64,000 nt of DNA, taken from positions 1-64,000 of the forward strand of contig JASANE010018696.1 in NCBI GenBank assembly GCA_030248225.1. Direction: 5' to 3'. Positions 10,251 to 22,078 of the stretch are shown in pieces; the first letter of the stretch is position 1; every line of letters starts with the position of its first letter. The notes under the pieces are model-generated. The model ran no database searches. It saw only the letters and a list, made by a program, of their open reading frames with translations, and had not been told where the DNA came from. A program made the translations under genes and the position numbers. Source of the stretch: Trileptium ribeirensis. Its lineage: Eukaryota; Nematoda; Enoplea; Enoplida; Thoracostomopsidae.

Positions 10251-12885
10251 CCGGTGACGCAGCTGCATGGCGCAACTTCCTAACACCATGCCCATACGAC
10301 CCCGGCTATCGTAACCTCAAGGGTGGACCGTGAATACTAAAATTTTAATCCTATTCTTGGCTAAACCCAAGAAGCTACGCAGCTTAGCAGGCCGCAGGCG
10401 CGCTTCACGGGGCGTGTTCGGACCACGCCCGAAGGGTTGCGCGTGTCTAGTATCGGGTATGATTTCTGATGTCCCCCAGGGAGGCTAGCACCGACACCTG
10501 CTCACAGGTCATGGAGCCCAGCGGCTATTCCCTATCTTAGACTCATCGGAAGTTGTTTAGTTCTATTTTAGTGTGATAAAGTTTGGAATAAATATGAAAG
10601 TGTCCCTAGAAATTTGAAGCTCAATTTGATTTAACTAGTTAAGATCTTGGTATGCTCCGAGTTAGAGCATTGACCTGTATGACCCCCACCGGGTTCCGAC
10701 AGGCCCTGAAAGTTTAATGTCGGATTATCTATGGCGTGGCCTGCTTCCTCAATAAATTCTATGCGAGCGTACTGGTACTATGACCAGTGGAAGTTTAACT
10801 TATTGGAGTAGAAAAGATTCCTAACAAATTTTGGGTCAGGGTCGCGAACGGCTCAAATTTTGCGGATGTTTTCCAGTTATTTTATTTCGTAGTTCCGGCG
10901 GTAAAGCGCAAACAGATATGGCAGAAGACCCTGCGCGCCTGTGCTTGTGACATTCTCGCCCACAAGCCATGGCGAGCAGTGCTTGCTCGTCCGAGCGGAC
11001 AAAACCAAAGAAAGATCCCTATCGTCTCAGAAGGAAGTAAGACTCTACTCGATGCCAATGATACAAGTTTATTTACACGATCAAAGGTTAATGTTGGGAC
11101 GAGTGTTTCCTATTTATTGCCGCGGTGGACCGCCTGAGTCGAGTTGGGGAAGCTTCGCAGAAACTCACTGCTATTGCCTCGGTACTATAGACTATAGGGG
11201 CAGGGGTGTTGAAAATAACGACTAGGCGGAGCGCACAAGTGTCCGCAAGTTGCGGGCTAGGGGCGGTTATCCCTGCTTCTGCTCAACTTTGGCGAACTAA
11301 TCAGCTATGCGGCGCAATAAGCAGGGGCCCTAGTGTGCTTCGGAAATCGCTCCTCAATGCAGGTCGCTTCGGGTGACAAATATTTACGCACAGCGACAAA
11401 ACGTGGATAGGGCAAAGGGAGACGCGGTGGTCGAGACTAACTACACGAGCTCTATAGCATGGTTGGAACGGTGCTCAAAACAATGCCGACTACAGAATAT
11501 GACGAGGGGCGTCTAACCGTTTGTCCTCGAGATACACTTGCATTAGTGCCTATACGCAACTTCATCCTATTGTATTTGACGACCTTACCTACCAAACGGT
11601 ACGACTGACCGAACGATGAGCTCAGGAAGCAAAGAGGAGGGGAAAATGGAACGGTTCCCTAGATTTAGGCCGACGGAACGCGGTCGTTGTGCTAAGGGGC
11701 ATGATGCGTCCTTGTAGACAACCTACGGGGCCGCTGCCCAATTGTTTGCTTTCTATTTGATCTCTTTGCTGGGGTTTTGGTGGGGACAGGTTTTACGTGC
11801 GGAACGCACCTAGCCGAAGGTTAAATTGGCCCTACTTCCTACCTTTGGGGCCGTTTTTTGTTAGTCGAGACAGCGGCGATCGGCCCCGGACGCCTTCGCG
11901 TCTTTCCTATGTTTTCTCGATGCCTCTCTCTATCCGAGCTTTTTCTTTTGTACACTGCAATATTGCTGTGCCTCAACTGCACTGTTCTGCAGTTGAGTTA
12001 TCATCGACATAATAGTCGATGTTGTTGTATTTCTAAGGCTGAATGGTTAATACCAATAAAACCGCAGCGGACTTAAATTCTCCGTGCAGGATCAATTCAT
12101 AACACGGGAAGATAGAACTGGCTGGCACTAAAACTGCAGAAAAACTGAAACTGGGCATACATAGTACATAGCCTAAAGAGCAAACCAAGATAAAACCAAA
12201 GAAAAGCTAAACTCAGCGATCAACTCGCTTCAACAAGAAAAAGGGGTTTTGCACTCGCCCGGTTTGGGGCCGGAATGGCCTGGGCGAGGAGGTAAGTTTT
12301 CTTTATTTTTCAGGAAGTCCTAAAAATTTTTTTGTTTGAAGGCGGGGACACGGAGTGCTTTTCCCGCAAAGGCGGTATCTAGTGAGGACGCAGGGACAAG
12401 CCTAAATTTTATTTCTTTGAGACAATGATCTCGAGAGAAGACCATGGCGTAGTGCAATGGTGAACACCGGTAAACTTAGTTGTTTTGTTAAAATAGTTTT
12501 TCGGGGCTTAAAACTGGCGTACCACCATCAAACGGGGCATTCGCGGCACCAAACGGGGTCGTCAGAATTTTGGTTGGCTGGAGGTCTTATTCCCCTAGCC
12601 AAATTATTGTGATCCTCGAGGTTTCAAGGTGGTCACCTACAGTTTCTCCGGTCAGTCGTCCTAATGAGGTTGGTGTACAAAAGAGATGCCTACCGAACAT
12701 GTCGTCTAGGTGCTCTAAAATCAGATTCAAACAACTAAGTCAAGACGATTCTGAGACAACATTCCGTGAAAACAGCAAACACCTTAACCTCAAGTTAGCG
12801 TCCCTAGAATTTGTTTAGTCTTTTAGGTTCCCAAATTTTCTTAACTCAATAAAATAGAAGAAATTTTAAGGGCTTCCTAAGGCCC

Positions 12886-12906
12886 GACGGAGGCTAGTCC
12901 TCCGTC
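12886..12906. other. Perfect 8-bp hairpin
   Basis: GACGGAGG at 12,886-12,893 pairs with CCTCCGTC at 12,899-12,906 over a 5-base loop (CTAGT). No T-run follows and no gene context explains it. Confidence 0.6.
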
Positions 12907-13422
12907 CCTAATTGGCGATTCTGTCCAAGCTCAAGCACGGCATGAGCATTGAACGATCAACTAAACTACAGATTTGGAAACCAAAACAACAAGCCATTAA
13001 GTAAGTCCCTATGTCAGTGATGTGCACATTCAAGAAAATTTTACCGTGGTCGACTCAGGAATATTCGAGAGCCCTAACTCAAAACAGCAGACCATGTAAA
13101 ACCTGGACGAGAAGCGTCCACGTCGTTGTGCTCTACCTAAGACCACGGGGAATCAGACGGACTTCGGCCTTGGTGCCTACAACTTGGTACTCTCCGTGCA
13201 ATCGCCCAAAATGCCAAATACGGAACTCGACTAGAGGAGGTTTTGTCAAAGGACGTATGAAAGGGTAGCAAGTCGGCGTGGACAGCGAAACGTCCAGCGA
13301 CGGACGTCTACTTGACCTATTAAGTGTAGAATCGTGCTACAATTACCTAAATTCTAACGAATGGTCTGTTACAGTCGTCGCCGGGGAAAATTAAACGCCC
13401 GTACTCTCGAGCCTCCTTCTGA

Positions 13423-14187
13423 CTTACAATGTTCGATCCGGGACAGCAATCGCTAGTCCCATTCCGGGAGACGGAAGATGTCTACGCCGGTCCTCCATCT
13501 GTCGAATCCCATTCCAAACTCGCAAAAGCCGAAAGCACGGAAAAGCAGAAATTGTTATGAAACTACAATACAAAACTCAAGCGTCGGAGCCTTTCAGTAG
13601 AGTCGACCGAACTCCGCGCTGCCGAAGTCGAACTGATTCCAAGATTCGAGGCGTTGGTCGTAACCTCGAAATTTTCGCCTGTAGTTAAGATTGGCGATTT
13701 TGTCGCCGTCCAATCGTTCGCGATTTCTTGACGCCCATCTTTTTGGGTTTTCTGTGCAGTGTCCAATTGGGGACACTTCCGGAAATTCAAATTCTGACGG
13801 CTACCGTAAACCGTCGATGTCCTTAAAGAAAGTAGGCTTCAATTAGATTTGCCGACATCAAGTTTGTATCTTCCGAGTACTCGGAAGTTGACCATCTGTG
13901 AGTTTTGTCCCAATTTTCTCAAGAAAAGTAAACTCTGAAGTCCCAATTTCCCGTCCTTATCGCCGGATGTTCAGCGAAATCGGATCCTAAACCCACAATA
14001 TTTAAACGGCTTCCGGTCCCAGCTTAATTTAAAGTATTGTAAATACTTTCGGGTCACGCAATTTCCTTCTTCAGCCCCAATTAGCGTGACAGTCTGTTCG
14101 AATTTTGATTGTTTGATCTTCCCAACCCGTTCTAACTCAACGACGATCGGCTCGGCCTTTGTGGTTTTCGACTTGCCGCCCTCCTAA
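13423..14187 (+). pseudogene. Candidate decayed coding frame, unidentified
   Basis: One + frame stays open here with only five internal stops in about 255 codons, where a random frame of this composition would be expected to carry roughly 12-13. Its longest open runs are about 56 codons (13,561-13,728) and 82 codons (13,939-14,184). Codons tend to the RNY pattern. The translation is rich in Lys/Glu/Ser early on, then mixed. It has no ATG-started ORF, so it is not an intact gene. I do not recognise the protein. The minus-strand frame of 75 codons at 13,563-13,790 overlaps it and looks less coding-like. The excess of open frame is modest given the number of frames inspected. Confidence 0.25.
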
Positions 14188-14536
14188 TTAAGCTAAATTT
14201 AACTTAGCAGATGACCCTCGTTCATGAGGACATCCAAAAACATCGACAAGAATCGAGCTTATTTGAAATTTCATACAAATGCCTGTGTTTCGAAGTCTCG
14301 CCGGGGGAGGGGACCGGCGACGGGAAATTGCCCGTCTCGAGGTCAGGGACGGGGCGGACCCTGACTTACTCCCATCTGGTCAAGGGCCCTGCTCCAAGAC
14401 CCCTAGGGTCCGCGGGAGTGCCTAAATTCGCCCCCCGTCTGTCATAACTGTCCGTAATTTGTCCGTCCGTAAAACTCTAAAATTTAACGTCTTTTAGTAC
14501 GTGGTGTCCTCGTCCGTCCGTTTTTTCTGTGTCCTT

Positions 14537-14690
14537 ATGTACATCATACATAAGGATATATATATTTACATTACATATACATATACTTACATAAGGATAT
14601 ATATAATACATAAAGATATATATATTTACATTACATATACATATATTTACATACATATATATACATATATCTATCTATAAATACTCATGG
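14537..14690. repeat. AT-rich tandem repeat (TA/ATAC microsatellite)
   Basis: Blocks such as ACATAAGGATATATATA and TTACATTACATATACATA recur with a spacing of about 62 bases, then run into ATACATATAT arrays. Confidence 0.8.
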
Positions 14691-14744
14691 AAGACGCACG
14701 AACACATACACAAACACACACAATACACATTAGACATGTTGGCG

Positions 14745-14772
14745 TCCTGAGCGACAGAAAGGTCGCTCAGGA
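14745..14772. other. Perfect 11-bp hairpin
   Basis: TCCTGAGCGAC at 14,745-14,755 pairs with GTCGCTCAGGA at 14,762-14,772 over a 6-base loop. It lies at the start of a purine-rich stretch. No function is evident. Confidence 0.65.
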
Positions 14773-16199
14773 TAAACACACACGCACAACACACCAACAA
14801 CAACAACAGCGAAAACCACCGACCAAAAGTGTCGGTTAAAGAGAGCGAGCACAAGAAGACGAAAGGACAGCGAGGACACGAAGCGGGCGTGGGAAGAGAA
14901 GCGAGACAAGGGGAATCCGGGAGGATTTTCGAGGGGATGGGGTCAGATTCGGCGCAGGACGAAAAACTCGATCGATTGGTACCAAACACGAGGGGGAAGG
15001 ACGTAGTAGCGGATCGGGACCCACTTATGGGTTCTTATGTGCATTAATATGCGGATCTTTAGCGGGCTCTCCTGCGTTAGCGGTTGGGCGGAGCGACGCC
15101 CACCGGATATCGTTAGATTCGTCGTCCAACGGCGATTTAAATGAGGTGTGATATCGCTACCGGGGCGGCAGGGGTAAGAACGGTGCTAAAATTGCAGCGA
15201 TTAGAGAGAGTAGTGGCTACGGTAGGGGCGCTTTTGCTGGTTGTCCAGGGTTACCGGTGCGGCGGACCGAGACCAGCCGGGCATTTTTGGAGAGGTCTCT
15301 TCGAGACGAATCCAATGAGGGGCGGTTCGCCCATTTTAGAGTTGAGAGAAAAATCTCGAATTATCGGTGCCCATCAATGGTTGGTAACAGCGCTCAAGGC
15401 ACCTTTGAGTGACCACAGCGAGTCAACAGGGACTCGGACGCAGGTCCGGCACACGTCGTTGGACTCAACTAGTCACTATAAACAAAACGAGGGGTCGCAT
15501 GCACCGGTTCGAAAGCGGGATAGAGCAACGAGGATGTCGGAAGGTGGGGGCTGGCATTAGTCGCATACTACAACGGGGCTACGGAAACGAGGCGATTTTA
15601 CCTGAAATAGTCGTCCAAGGGGCACACATATACGTATACATGTACATATTTTTATATATAGTATGTCCTAAATATGTGGGGGGTAACAGTCCGGATTCCA
15701 CTTTGACAATCCCACCTAGCGTAAGTAGCGATTGTCTCTATACGTTATAAATGAAGTTCCGACGTTGTCCGGGGCGACGTTGGATGTCCAACCACAGTTC
15801 CCCGAAGAGTTCTACCAGCCTGCTCCGGTTATTTTCCGGATCATGGTACAGTAGACGGTGACGGGCCGTCGAATCAACCCGGCATCCGTCGTCCCTTATA
15901 ATCGCGAAGGCTACCGACCGTATGATTTCGGCTTGTTGCGACTTGTTGTTTTCAGTGACCATTACTTAATGTATCGCTAAAACCAAGTAAACTTAATATT
16001 TTTGATTTCAGTCTTAACAAACTTGTTGATTTGACCGTGAAGCCAGGGGCCTCCTATTCCCGGACCGTGATAACCGACAAAGTTTTAACGTGTGATGACT
16101 ACCCCTAGGTGGTTCAATCTTGATCATCAATCAAAGCACCCTGGTTCTCCCTAATTAACTCGACGCTTAAAACTCGTCCCAGTAACAAAGCAAACAAAG

Positions 16200-16868
16200 C
16201 AACATATCATGAACCACGATTGTGTACGGCATAATGTACAACACTTTCATGGGACGAATCATGTATAATATACAATATCTTATAAAACGAACCACGGATA
16301 ATATACGATGTATTATTACAACGTTTTGCAAAACGAATGGATAACATACGGCATATCTTACGACATTTATAAAAACGAGCCATGGATAACATACGGTATA
16401 CTTTACGACATTTTATAAAAGCAGACCATGAATAACAGACGTGTATTTTGCGACGTTTTTATAAAAACGAATCATGGATAACATACGATATATTTTACGA
16501 CATATTATACAACGAACCATGGATAAGATACGATATACTTTACGACGTTTTATAAAAAACGAACCATGGATAACATACGATATATTTCACGATATTTTAT
16601 AACAACGAACCATGGATAAGATACGATATATTTTACGACATTTTATAAAAACGAACCATTGATAACATACGATATATTTCACGACATGTTATAACAACGA
16701 ACCATGGATAAGATAACGATATATTTTACGACATTTTATAGAAACGAACCATAGATGATAAAACGGTATATTTTACGACCTTTTATAAAAACGAACCACC
16801 GATAATATACGATATATCCTACGGCGTTTTATAAAAGCGAACCATGGATAATGTACGGTATATTCTAG
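16200..16868. repeat. 46-bp minisatellite, about 15 copies
   Basis: The motif ACGAACCATGGATAACATAC followed by GATATATTTTACGACATTTTATAAAA recurs every 45-48 bases; copies start near 16,207, 16,255, 16,287, 16,333, 16,374, 16,422, 16,467, 16,513, 16,559, 16,604, 16,650, 16,696, 16,744, 16,790 and 16,837. The central copies are the most alike and the outer copies are more diverged, as expected for unequal exchange. Confidence 0.9.
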
Positions 16869-18294
16869 AATAACGGAGACATGGTTGCCAACGTGGTTTT
16901 GGTGCAATTTTGGGGCCTGAATCATGCAAACGCTCGTAACGGGGCCGGAACGGACCTACACATTTACTACTACATAAGAAAAACGGCGAAGGTGTGGGTT
17001 CCTACCATTGTCGGATGGCTCCGCGTAGATTTCTACAGTTGAAGTTTCTACGAGAAGACCTGTTCCCGACTGATGCTGCTGAGCCGTTACTTTGGCATCT
17101 TTAAGCGGCGACGTGGGCTGGGGTAGCGCTCACCATCGGGGTGTAAGCGGTCTGAGCTTATGTCCCTCGGCTTACATTCGTATTTTATGGAATGTTTGCT
17201 GATCATGTTGCACCTGCGTTTCTATTTCAGTCGTTAGTACATGTTACAATGTTTTGCTATTTCGTTCGATAGTATCAAGACGACCAATAAATCGTTCCGT
17301 ATTCTCTCTTCCATTTCGCTTTAAAGTGTCAAGTTTTTCTGACTGTGCTTTAGGCTGCATATGCCTATGCGTTCTGATACTAGTTTGCTTTATGCATACT
17401 TGTGGTTTCAACTGAAACATTTATTCCTTCAAGATTTTGCCAGTAACAGTGACTTCGCTGCTTGCGTATATGTAGCCTGTATCGTATATCGGCATCTGAT
17501 CTGGAGTTGCGGCGGTACATGTCGCTTGCCCGACATTTTTGAAATATTCTTGTACACTTTGATAATTAGATCCGTGTTTCGTTCTTTATGGGTCATTAAC
17601 GCAAGATCACGATATTTTAGCTTCATTTTAATGAAAGGCCCCAATAAAGCTTCTGACAATGCCAGAACGTTAACACAATAACGAGAAATATTTTGGTTAA
17701 CTACACTAAACTGGTCCGTGCTTATAACGCAAATCGAGCCGCATTTCCCGTATGCACAACGATGTCATTTTAGAGACAGGGATACCTTATCATCCTTAGC
17801 CTCGTCACAGCCACCATGTGGGATGTTATGTTTTTCCGGATCACCACCAATTCAGAACTCGGCTTCACCGATTATCAACTTCGCGAGTCGAAAGGTACTG
17901 TTCATATTAAAGGCGAGGCAAGCGATCTCAAGCGACGACGGCGCGTGTAGCTGTAATACAAAGAAATACCCGTCTTAGCTTCGGCAAGCAAGACCTCCAA
18001 ATTCAGTCTACGATAATAACGCACGGTACTGCTTTTGCAAACACTGGAGTCTATATACCATTAGTAAAACGTGCGGCACCTTTGCCTTTGCTAAAGAAGG
18101 GTACAGTAGTAATACACGGTACTGGTGCTATCGATTGAATACGCAAAGCTACTGCTAATGAACTAAGCGACAGCTGCGTACGCTACAAGGTGCGGTATAT
18201 TTGAGTGACCGGTCACTAAAATAACTATTTCTAACAGCTAACAGAACCGCTAACAGAATACTATTTCCGTATACGTTCACACTAAACAATGTAG
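16869..18294. other. Unassigned DNA
   Basis: Short open frames occur on both strands, for example 17,361-17,681 (+) and 17,429-17,659 (-), but none matches a family I know. No repeat was recognised. G+C is somewhat raised around 17.7-18.2 kb. Confidence 0.35.
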
Positions 18295-18888
18295 TTAAGG
18301 CTTAATCAGCACAATTGGCTTATTCGTAACAAACTAGTTCGTAAAATAGCACTAAGTAGCAGCTCCGATGTTGATACAGCTTACGCATTGTTAGTATTTT
18401 ACTCCGCTATTTTAATAAGTGATAAAACAAATACTAAGAAATCTGAGGTTGCTGTAAAATATGATGCTGTTTCTTCCTCGAATACGATTGATCTCGATTG
18501 CTGATATAGTATTTTACTGTATGCATCAACCAGAAATGTAAAGCAAGAAAATATTAGACCTAGAAGTTGTAGTTTTTGCCAACATTTACTGAACGCAACC
18601 AGTTCACTGCTCGGTACTAAGTCATAACAAAATACAAATCGTTGGATTCCCGTGAGCATAGTTCGCTCAGCCACAGTACATAATAGTTCGGCGTGCCTGT
18701 CTGCAATAACAGATGAATCGCTTTATTTCTAATGGGCCCGTTTTAGTAATACCCTGCTAAAGCAAACGATGTCTGCAACCAGAGATGTGGTTGTATTTCC
18801 AAAGTTGGCAGCATGTGAGGGCCCAACGGCAATTTGTGCCTGCTTATCAGACGCTTGATTTCATCCTTGAGAAGCTCTTGATGTCAAG
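18295..18888 (+). pseudogene. Candidate decayed coding frame cut by a MITE, unidentified
   Basis: A + frame after the TAG at 18,292 stays open for about 195 codons with five internal stops (roughly half the number expected at this base composition). Its longest open run is about 69 codons. There is no ATG-started ORF. The amino-acid make-up is protein-like (VDTAYALLVFYSAIL, ISDKTNTKKSEVAV). The frame runs straight into the MITE at 18,889 and I could not follow it convincingly on the far side. I do not recognise the family. A remnant of a host gene, a mobile element or an old viral insertion are all possible, and chance is not excluded. The 91-codon minus-strand ORF at 18,399-18,674 is its antisense. 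Confidence 0.25.
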
Positions 18889-19167
18889 CATACATGCCGG
18901 CGGTCGGTCATGCCAGGGGGTAGAGGCCAAAGCTTTCCACAAATTTACGGCCGCGCATGCACCCCTAGCAACAAGCATGGGGCAATTTGCGCAAGTTTTT
19001 GCACAAAGGAACTACTTCGAGACTCTTCGCGCCGGCAAGCAATCCTTCGGGGGCGGGGGGTTCTGCGCACCCCAACCCCAAGGCGAGTTACCCCATGCCT
19101 TTTGCGGCCTCGAGGGGGGGTCCGGACCTCAGGGGGGTTACCCCCTACCCCCCTGCCGGCATGTATG
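18889..19167. mobile_element. GC-rich 279-bp MITE
   Basis: Seen: perfect 13-bp inverted ends, CATACATGCCGGC at 18,889-18,901 and its complement at 19,155-19,167. They are flanked by an 8-base near-duplication, ATGTCAAG at 18,881-18,888 and ATGTTAAG at 19,168-19,175. The inside is strongly G/C-rich with runs of five or more G or C. A distant relative sharing the block GGTTACCCCCTACCCC (as GGTAACCCCCTACCCC) lies near 50,160-50,185. An 8-bp duplication fits hAT-like insertion, but the ends do not start CAGNG, so the superfamily is left open. The overlapping ORFs here are by-products of the repeat. Confidence 0.75.
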
Positions 19168-19175
19168 ATGTTAAG

Positions 19176-20214
19176 TGTTTGTGTTAACAACGTACAGCTT
19201 CGTTCATAGAATAGTAGACTCAACTGCTAACGGTGTTCGACAGTAACGCACGTTAACCTTATCCCACCGCGTACGTTAGCAAAGACAAAATAAAAACAAT
19301 AAAGGAGATAACTCCGTTATTCTGATATAATTAGCAATACTATTCGCTAAGCCATTCTACGAAGAATAGGACAGTTTGTTGTTAGTTAGTGGTTCCGAAG
19401 AGACACAGAGGCTTGTTGAAAGTTCGAGAATTCCTACACGCACTAGCACCCGCGGGTAAGTGCAGCTAGCTTTAGAAGCTGTGACAGTTAAGACACAATG
19501 ACGCCGCTATTCGCTCGACTTCGGTTGACGCCGGACCTCTGTTAAATCTGTATGGCCGTATTAATAGCCGTTTTTGGCTTTTACGTCATTTCCCAAACTC
19601 GAAACAAAATTTTGATCATCCACGAAATGACAAAAATCATTAACACCATGGTAATGTAACGTTTTTGCCGGACTCGCAAAAATACAACGAAGCTCAACGA
19701 TGTCACGACCAAAGAGTTGTAAGATATTTTTACGTTTGTTAAAATTGAAGTTTGGAGAGAGATTATTGAAAAAAAATTTTATTTTACTGTTCGTTTTTGT
19801 AGGTGGGGTGGTGGGATCGGTATAAGGTTCGATAAAGTACTAGCAAAACAAAATATAATATACTGGCAATGTAAGGTAATTACACGACGCCCAACGAATA
19901 GCAGCCAAATTATTGTTAAAATATGTCAATAATGTTATAGCAACTAGTGCAAAATTGACAACGAACTATTTGTACGCGATGTGGCGGTATTTGGCGTATA
20001 GGCACGCTTACTACGGCCAGCCATCATCAAAGGGCGACCAAAATAAATGGGATATGCATTCGACAACCGTGCCTGCACACCCTAATTCACAAAACAAATT
20101 CGAAACGAAAAACAAAATGCTGCAAATTCCGAAAAAAAGTGAATTTGTGGTTAAGTGGTGCACTGTACGCACCACGGGGCGCCTCCGAGGCAAGTAAATC
20201 CCCAACACCAACCT
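19176..20214. other. Unassigned DNA
   Basis: No gene, tRNA or repeat recognised. Confidence 0.35.
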
Positions 20215-21800
20215 TGAAAATGATGAAAAAGATGGGTAGAGACGGGAAAGGCGACGGGAATAGGCAAAGAAACGAAAAAATAATATTGTAAAATTCATGG
20301 AAAAAGGGCAATAGTAAAACAAGAGGAAAAGGGATGGAAGAAATAGGGGAAAGAGGTATAAAACGATAATTTATGGGATGTAGATGAGTGGAAAAAGTAT
20401 AAAAGGTATTGTGTATAAGGGCGGTAAGGGAGAGGCATAATTTAAGAAAAAGAAATTTTGAAATTTTGTTAGTTTTAATTTGGAATTGGGAGTACAGAAA
20501 AGCGGTTAATGAAAAGTATAGGGAAGGGAAAGGGATAGGGATAAGATAGATTTTTGGTAAGAAATTGTTGAGCGCAGTATGTATGAGAAAGAATTTGGGC
20601 GGGCGTTGGGAATATCGTTTTAAAAGGAAATCAAATATTTCAAAGTTTTTGAAGGGAGAAGGGTGTGACAGCAAGGGGAAAGAAAAAATGAAAATGTGCG
20701 GTTGGGAATAAAGAAAAAGGTATGGGGAGGGTAATTTTGTGGGGGAGGGGTTGGATGTATTAGAAACGTTATTTGAGTAAGTGGAGGGATGGAGATAGAT
20801 GTATGTTGGAAAGTGTTTTTTAGGAATTTAATCCTTTCCTACTTGAACCAATGTGTATTTCGTGCAACTTGAAGAAACTTTTGTCTTGGCGGCGGACTCA
20901 ACTTGGATTGTTTTGTTGCGAGCCCCGTTGGCTAGCCACTAAGCTATCGGGGAGCCGTTGCTCGGCCCTTTAAGGAACATCACAAGATGAGTGACTAACA
21001 ACGCACGCGCAAACGCACACGGCACGACAGACTCGATTAGTGCATCACTTTGCAATGTACGTTGCAACAAGTGTGTCATTTTACGAAAGGAAGTGTTAAA
21101 AGAAAAATGGAAGGGAAGTGGGGCAAAGTGAAAGGAGGCCGGGCAAGGATTTATGCAGGGAAGATTCGGCAAGAAGAGGAGAAAGAGAGAAACTTTTGGA
21201 AGGTAGAAATTGCGCAATTTTGGGGAAGGTAAATTTATAGGAAAGAAATATTGAAATTCGTGAAATTGTGGGAAAGAAGGATTTGGCGGATAGGATTGTT
21301 TTATGGAAGGGAGATTAAAGTTGTGATTGAAAATGGGGAATTTGGGAGAGAATGAGGAAGAAAAGACGAATTTGGGTGAGTTTGGAAAGAAACAAAGGTT
21401 TAGCAGAGTGTTTCTTTATGGAGGGATTGAAGAAAAATTGGGAAGAATGGAAGTGCTTGGAAAAGTTTGATAGTCGGAAAAAAGATGTAGGAAACGTGTG
21501 AAATTGATAAATAGTATGTTTTGGGAAAGAAGAAAGTTATTTGGGAAAGGAATTAGAAATGGAAACGACAGTGGAGTAGGTTATAATTTGAAGGGGAAAT
21601 TTAGAAAATTTTGGAAAATGTAAAAAAGGAAAAGTGGTATAGAAAGGGGTAAGGAGGAAGAAGCGGTAGGTGAAAGGGTTGACTTAACGGAAAAGAAGTT
21701 TGGGTTAAGGGAAATTAATTTGGGGAGTTTAGGGTATTTGTAATAGGATTAGGTTTAGAAATGACAATGATGAAGATTTCTAGAGGAAAGAAAAAGAAGG
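20215..21800 (+). repeat. Long purine-rich (A/G) tract
   Basis: The + strand is overwhelmingly A and G from 20,215 to about 20,825 and again from 21,096 to about 21,800, interrupted exactly by the TTAA element at 20,832-21,095. The 195-codon minus-strand ORF at 20,087-20,674 and the + ORF at 21,050-21,232 come only from this bias. The tract has no regular period. Confidence 0.85.
20832..21095 (-). mobile_element. TTAA-flanked 264-bp MITE with tRNA-like core, copy 2
   Basis: Seen: TTAA at 20,828-20,831 and 21,096-21,099. On the minus strand it aligns along its whole length with copy 1 at 5177-5441: the GTGCGTTGTTA block, the GTTCCTTAAxGGxxCGAGCAAC block and the A box (TAGCTTAGTGG, complement at 20,936-20,946), and then TTGCACGA near the end. 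The B box is lost and the terminal inverted repeats are eroded. It sits inside the purine-rich tract, so its edges are easy to see. Confidence 0.7.
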
Positions 21801-21914
21801 ATTTAGAAAATTAGTTAGCTAGCCAAGCCAGATGAACATAGTAATTGGGTTTATAGTCGACAGGGATTACAGATTGGTGCTAGACGAAGAAAGGATGTGA
21901 AGCAGCCCACTCAA

Positions 21915-22078
21915 AAGTTGAGCTGCGAGGGGATTCGAATCCACGACCTCACACCAATGAATTCGTAAGCAGGCGTGCTATCGAGTAAGCTATCCCTGCC
22001 CGACTTCATAGCAGTTACGTCTAAGCCGATATATTCGAGATCCCGTATTTCGCACCAATAGCATATGTTATATACTTG
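21915..22078 (-). repeat. tRNA-like repeat with conserved 5' leader, copy 1
   Basis: On the minus strand: a leader of about 70 bases, then A box TAGCTTACTCG (complement at 21,982-21,992), CCTGCTTACG, and B box GGATTCGAATCC (21,931-21,942). The leader (ATATGCTA...TCGAA.A...TAACTGCTATGAAG) is shared with the copies near 24.0 and 27.3 kb. The acceptor stem does not close, so it is not a working tRNA gene. Confidence 0.65.

Larger units (their letters stand above)
10251..16190. other. G+C-rich unassigned block
   Basis: By eye this block is close to half G+C, against roughly 35-40% in most of the window. It has no long ATG-started ORF and no LTR pair that I could find, but it contains hairpins, a palindrome, an AT microsatellite and a long frame with few stops (13,423-14,187). 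It may be an old large insertion or a different isochore-like segment. The identity is unknown. Confidence 0.4.

Noticed and set aside
12293..12314. A 22-base GTAAGTTTTCTTTATTTTTCAG that looks like a complete mini-intron
   Set aside because: Too short for an animal spliceosomal intron, and there is no flanking coding frame; it is best seen as chance in a T-rich stretch.
16200..16868. CRISPR array
   Set aside because: Units are directly adjacent with no unique spacers, and the genome is animal.
18945..19223. ORFs of 66-127 codons rich in Gly/Pro
   Set aside because: They come from the G/C runs of the 279-bp MITE.
20087..20674. 195-codon minus-strand ORF with many Phe/Leu/Pro
   Set aside because: Same cause: antisense of the purine-rich tract.
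21931..21992. Functional tRNA gene
   Set aside because: A and B boxes exist but the acceptor and anticodon stems do not fold properly and the unit is repeated with a leader; called a tRNA-like repeat instead.
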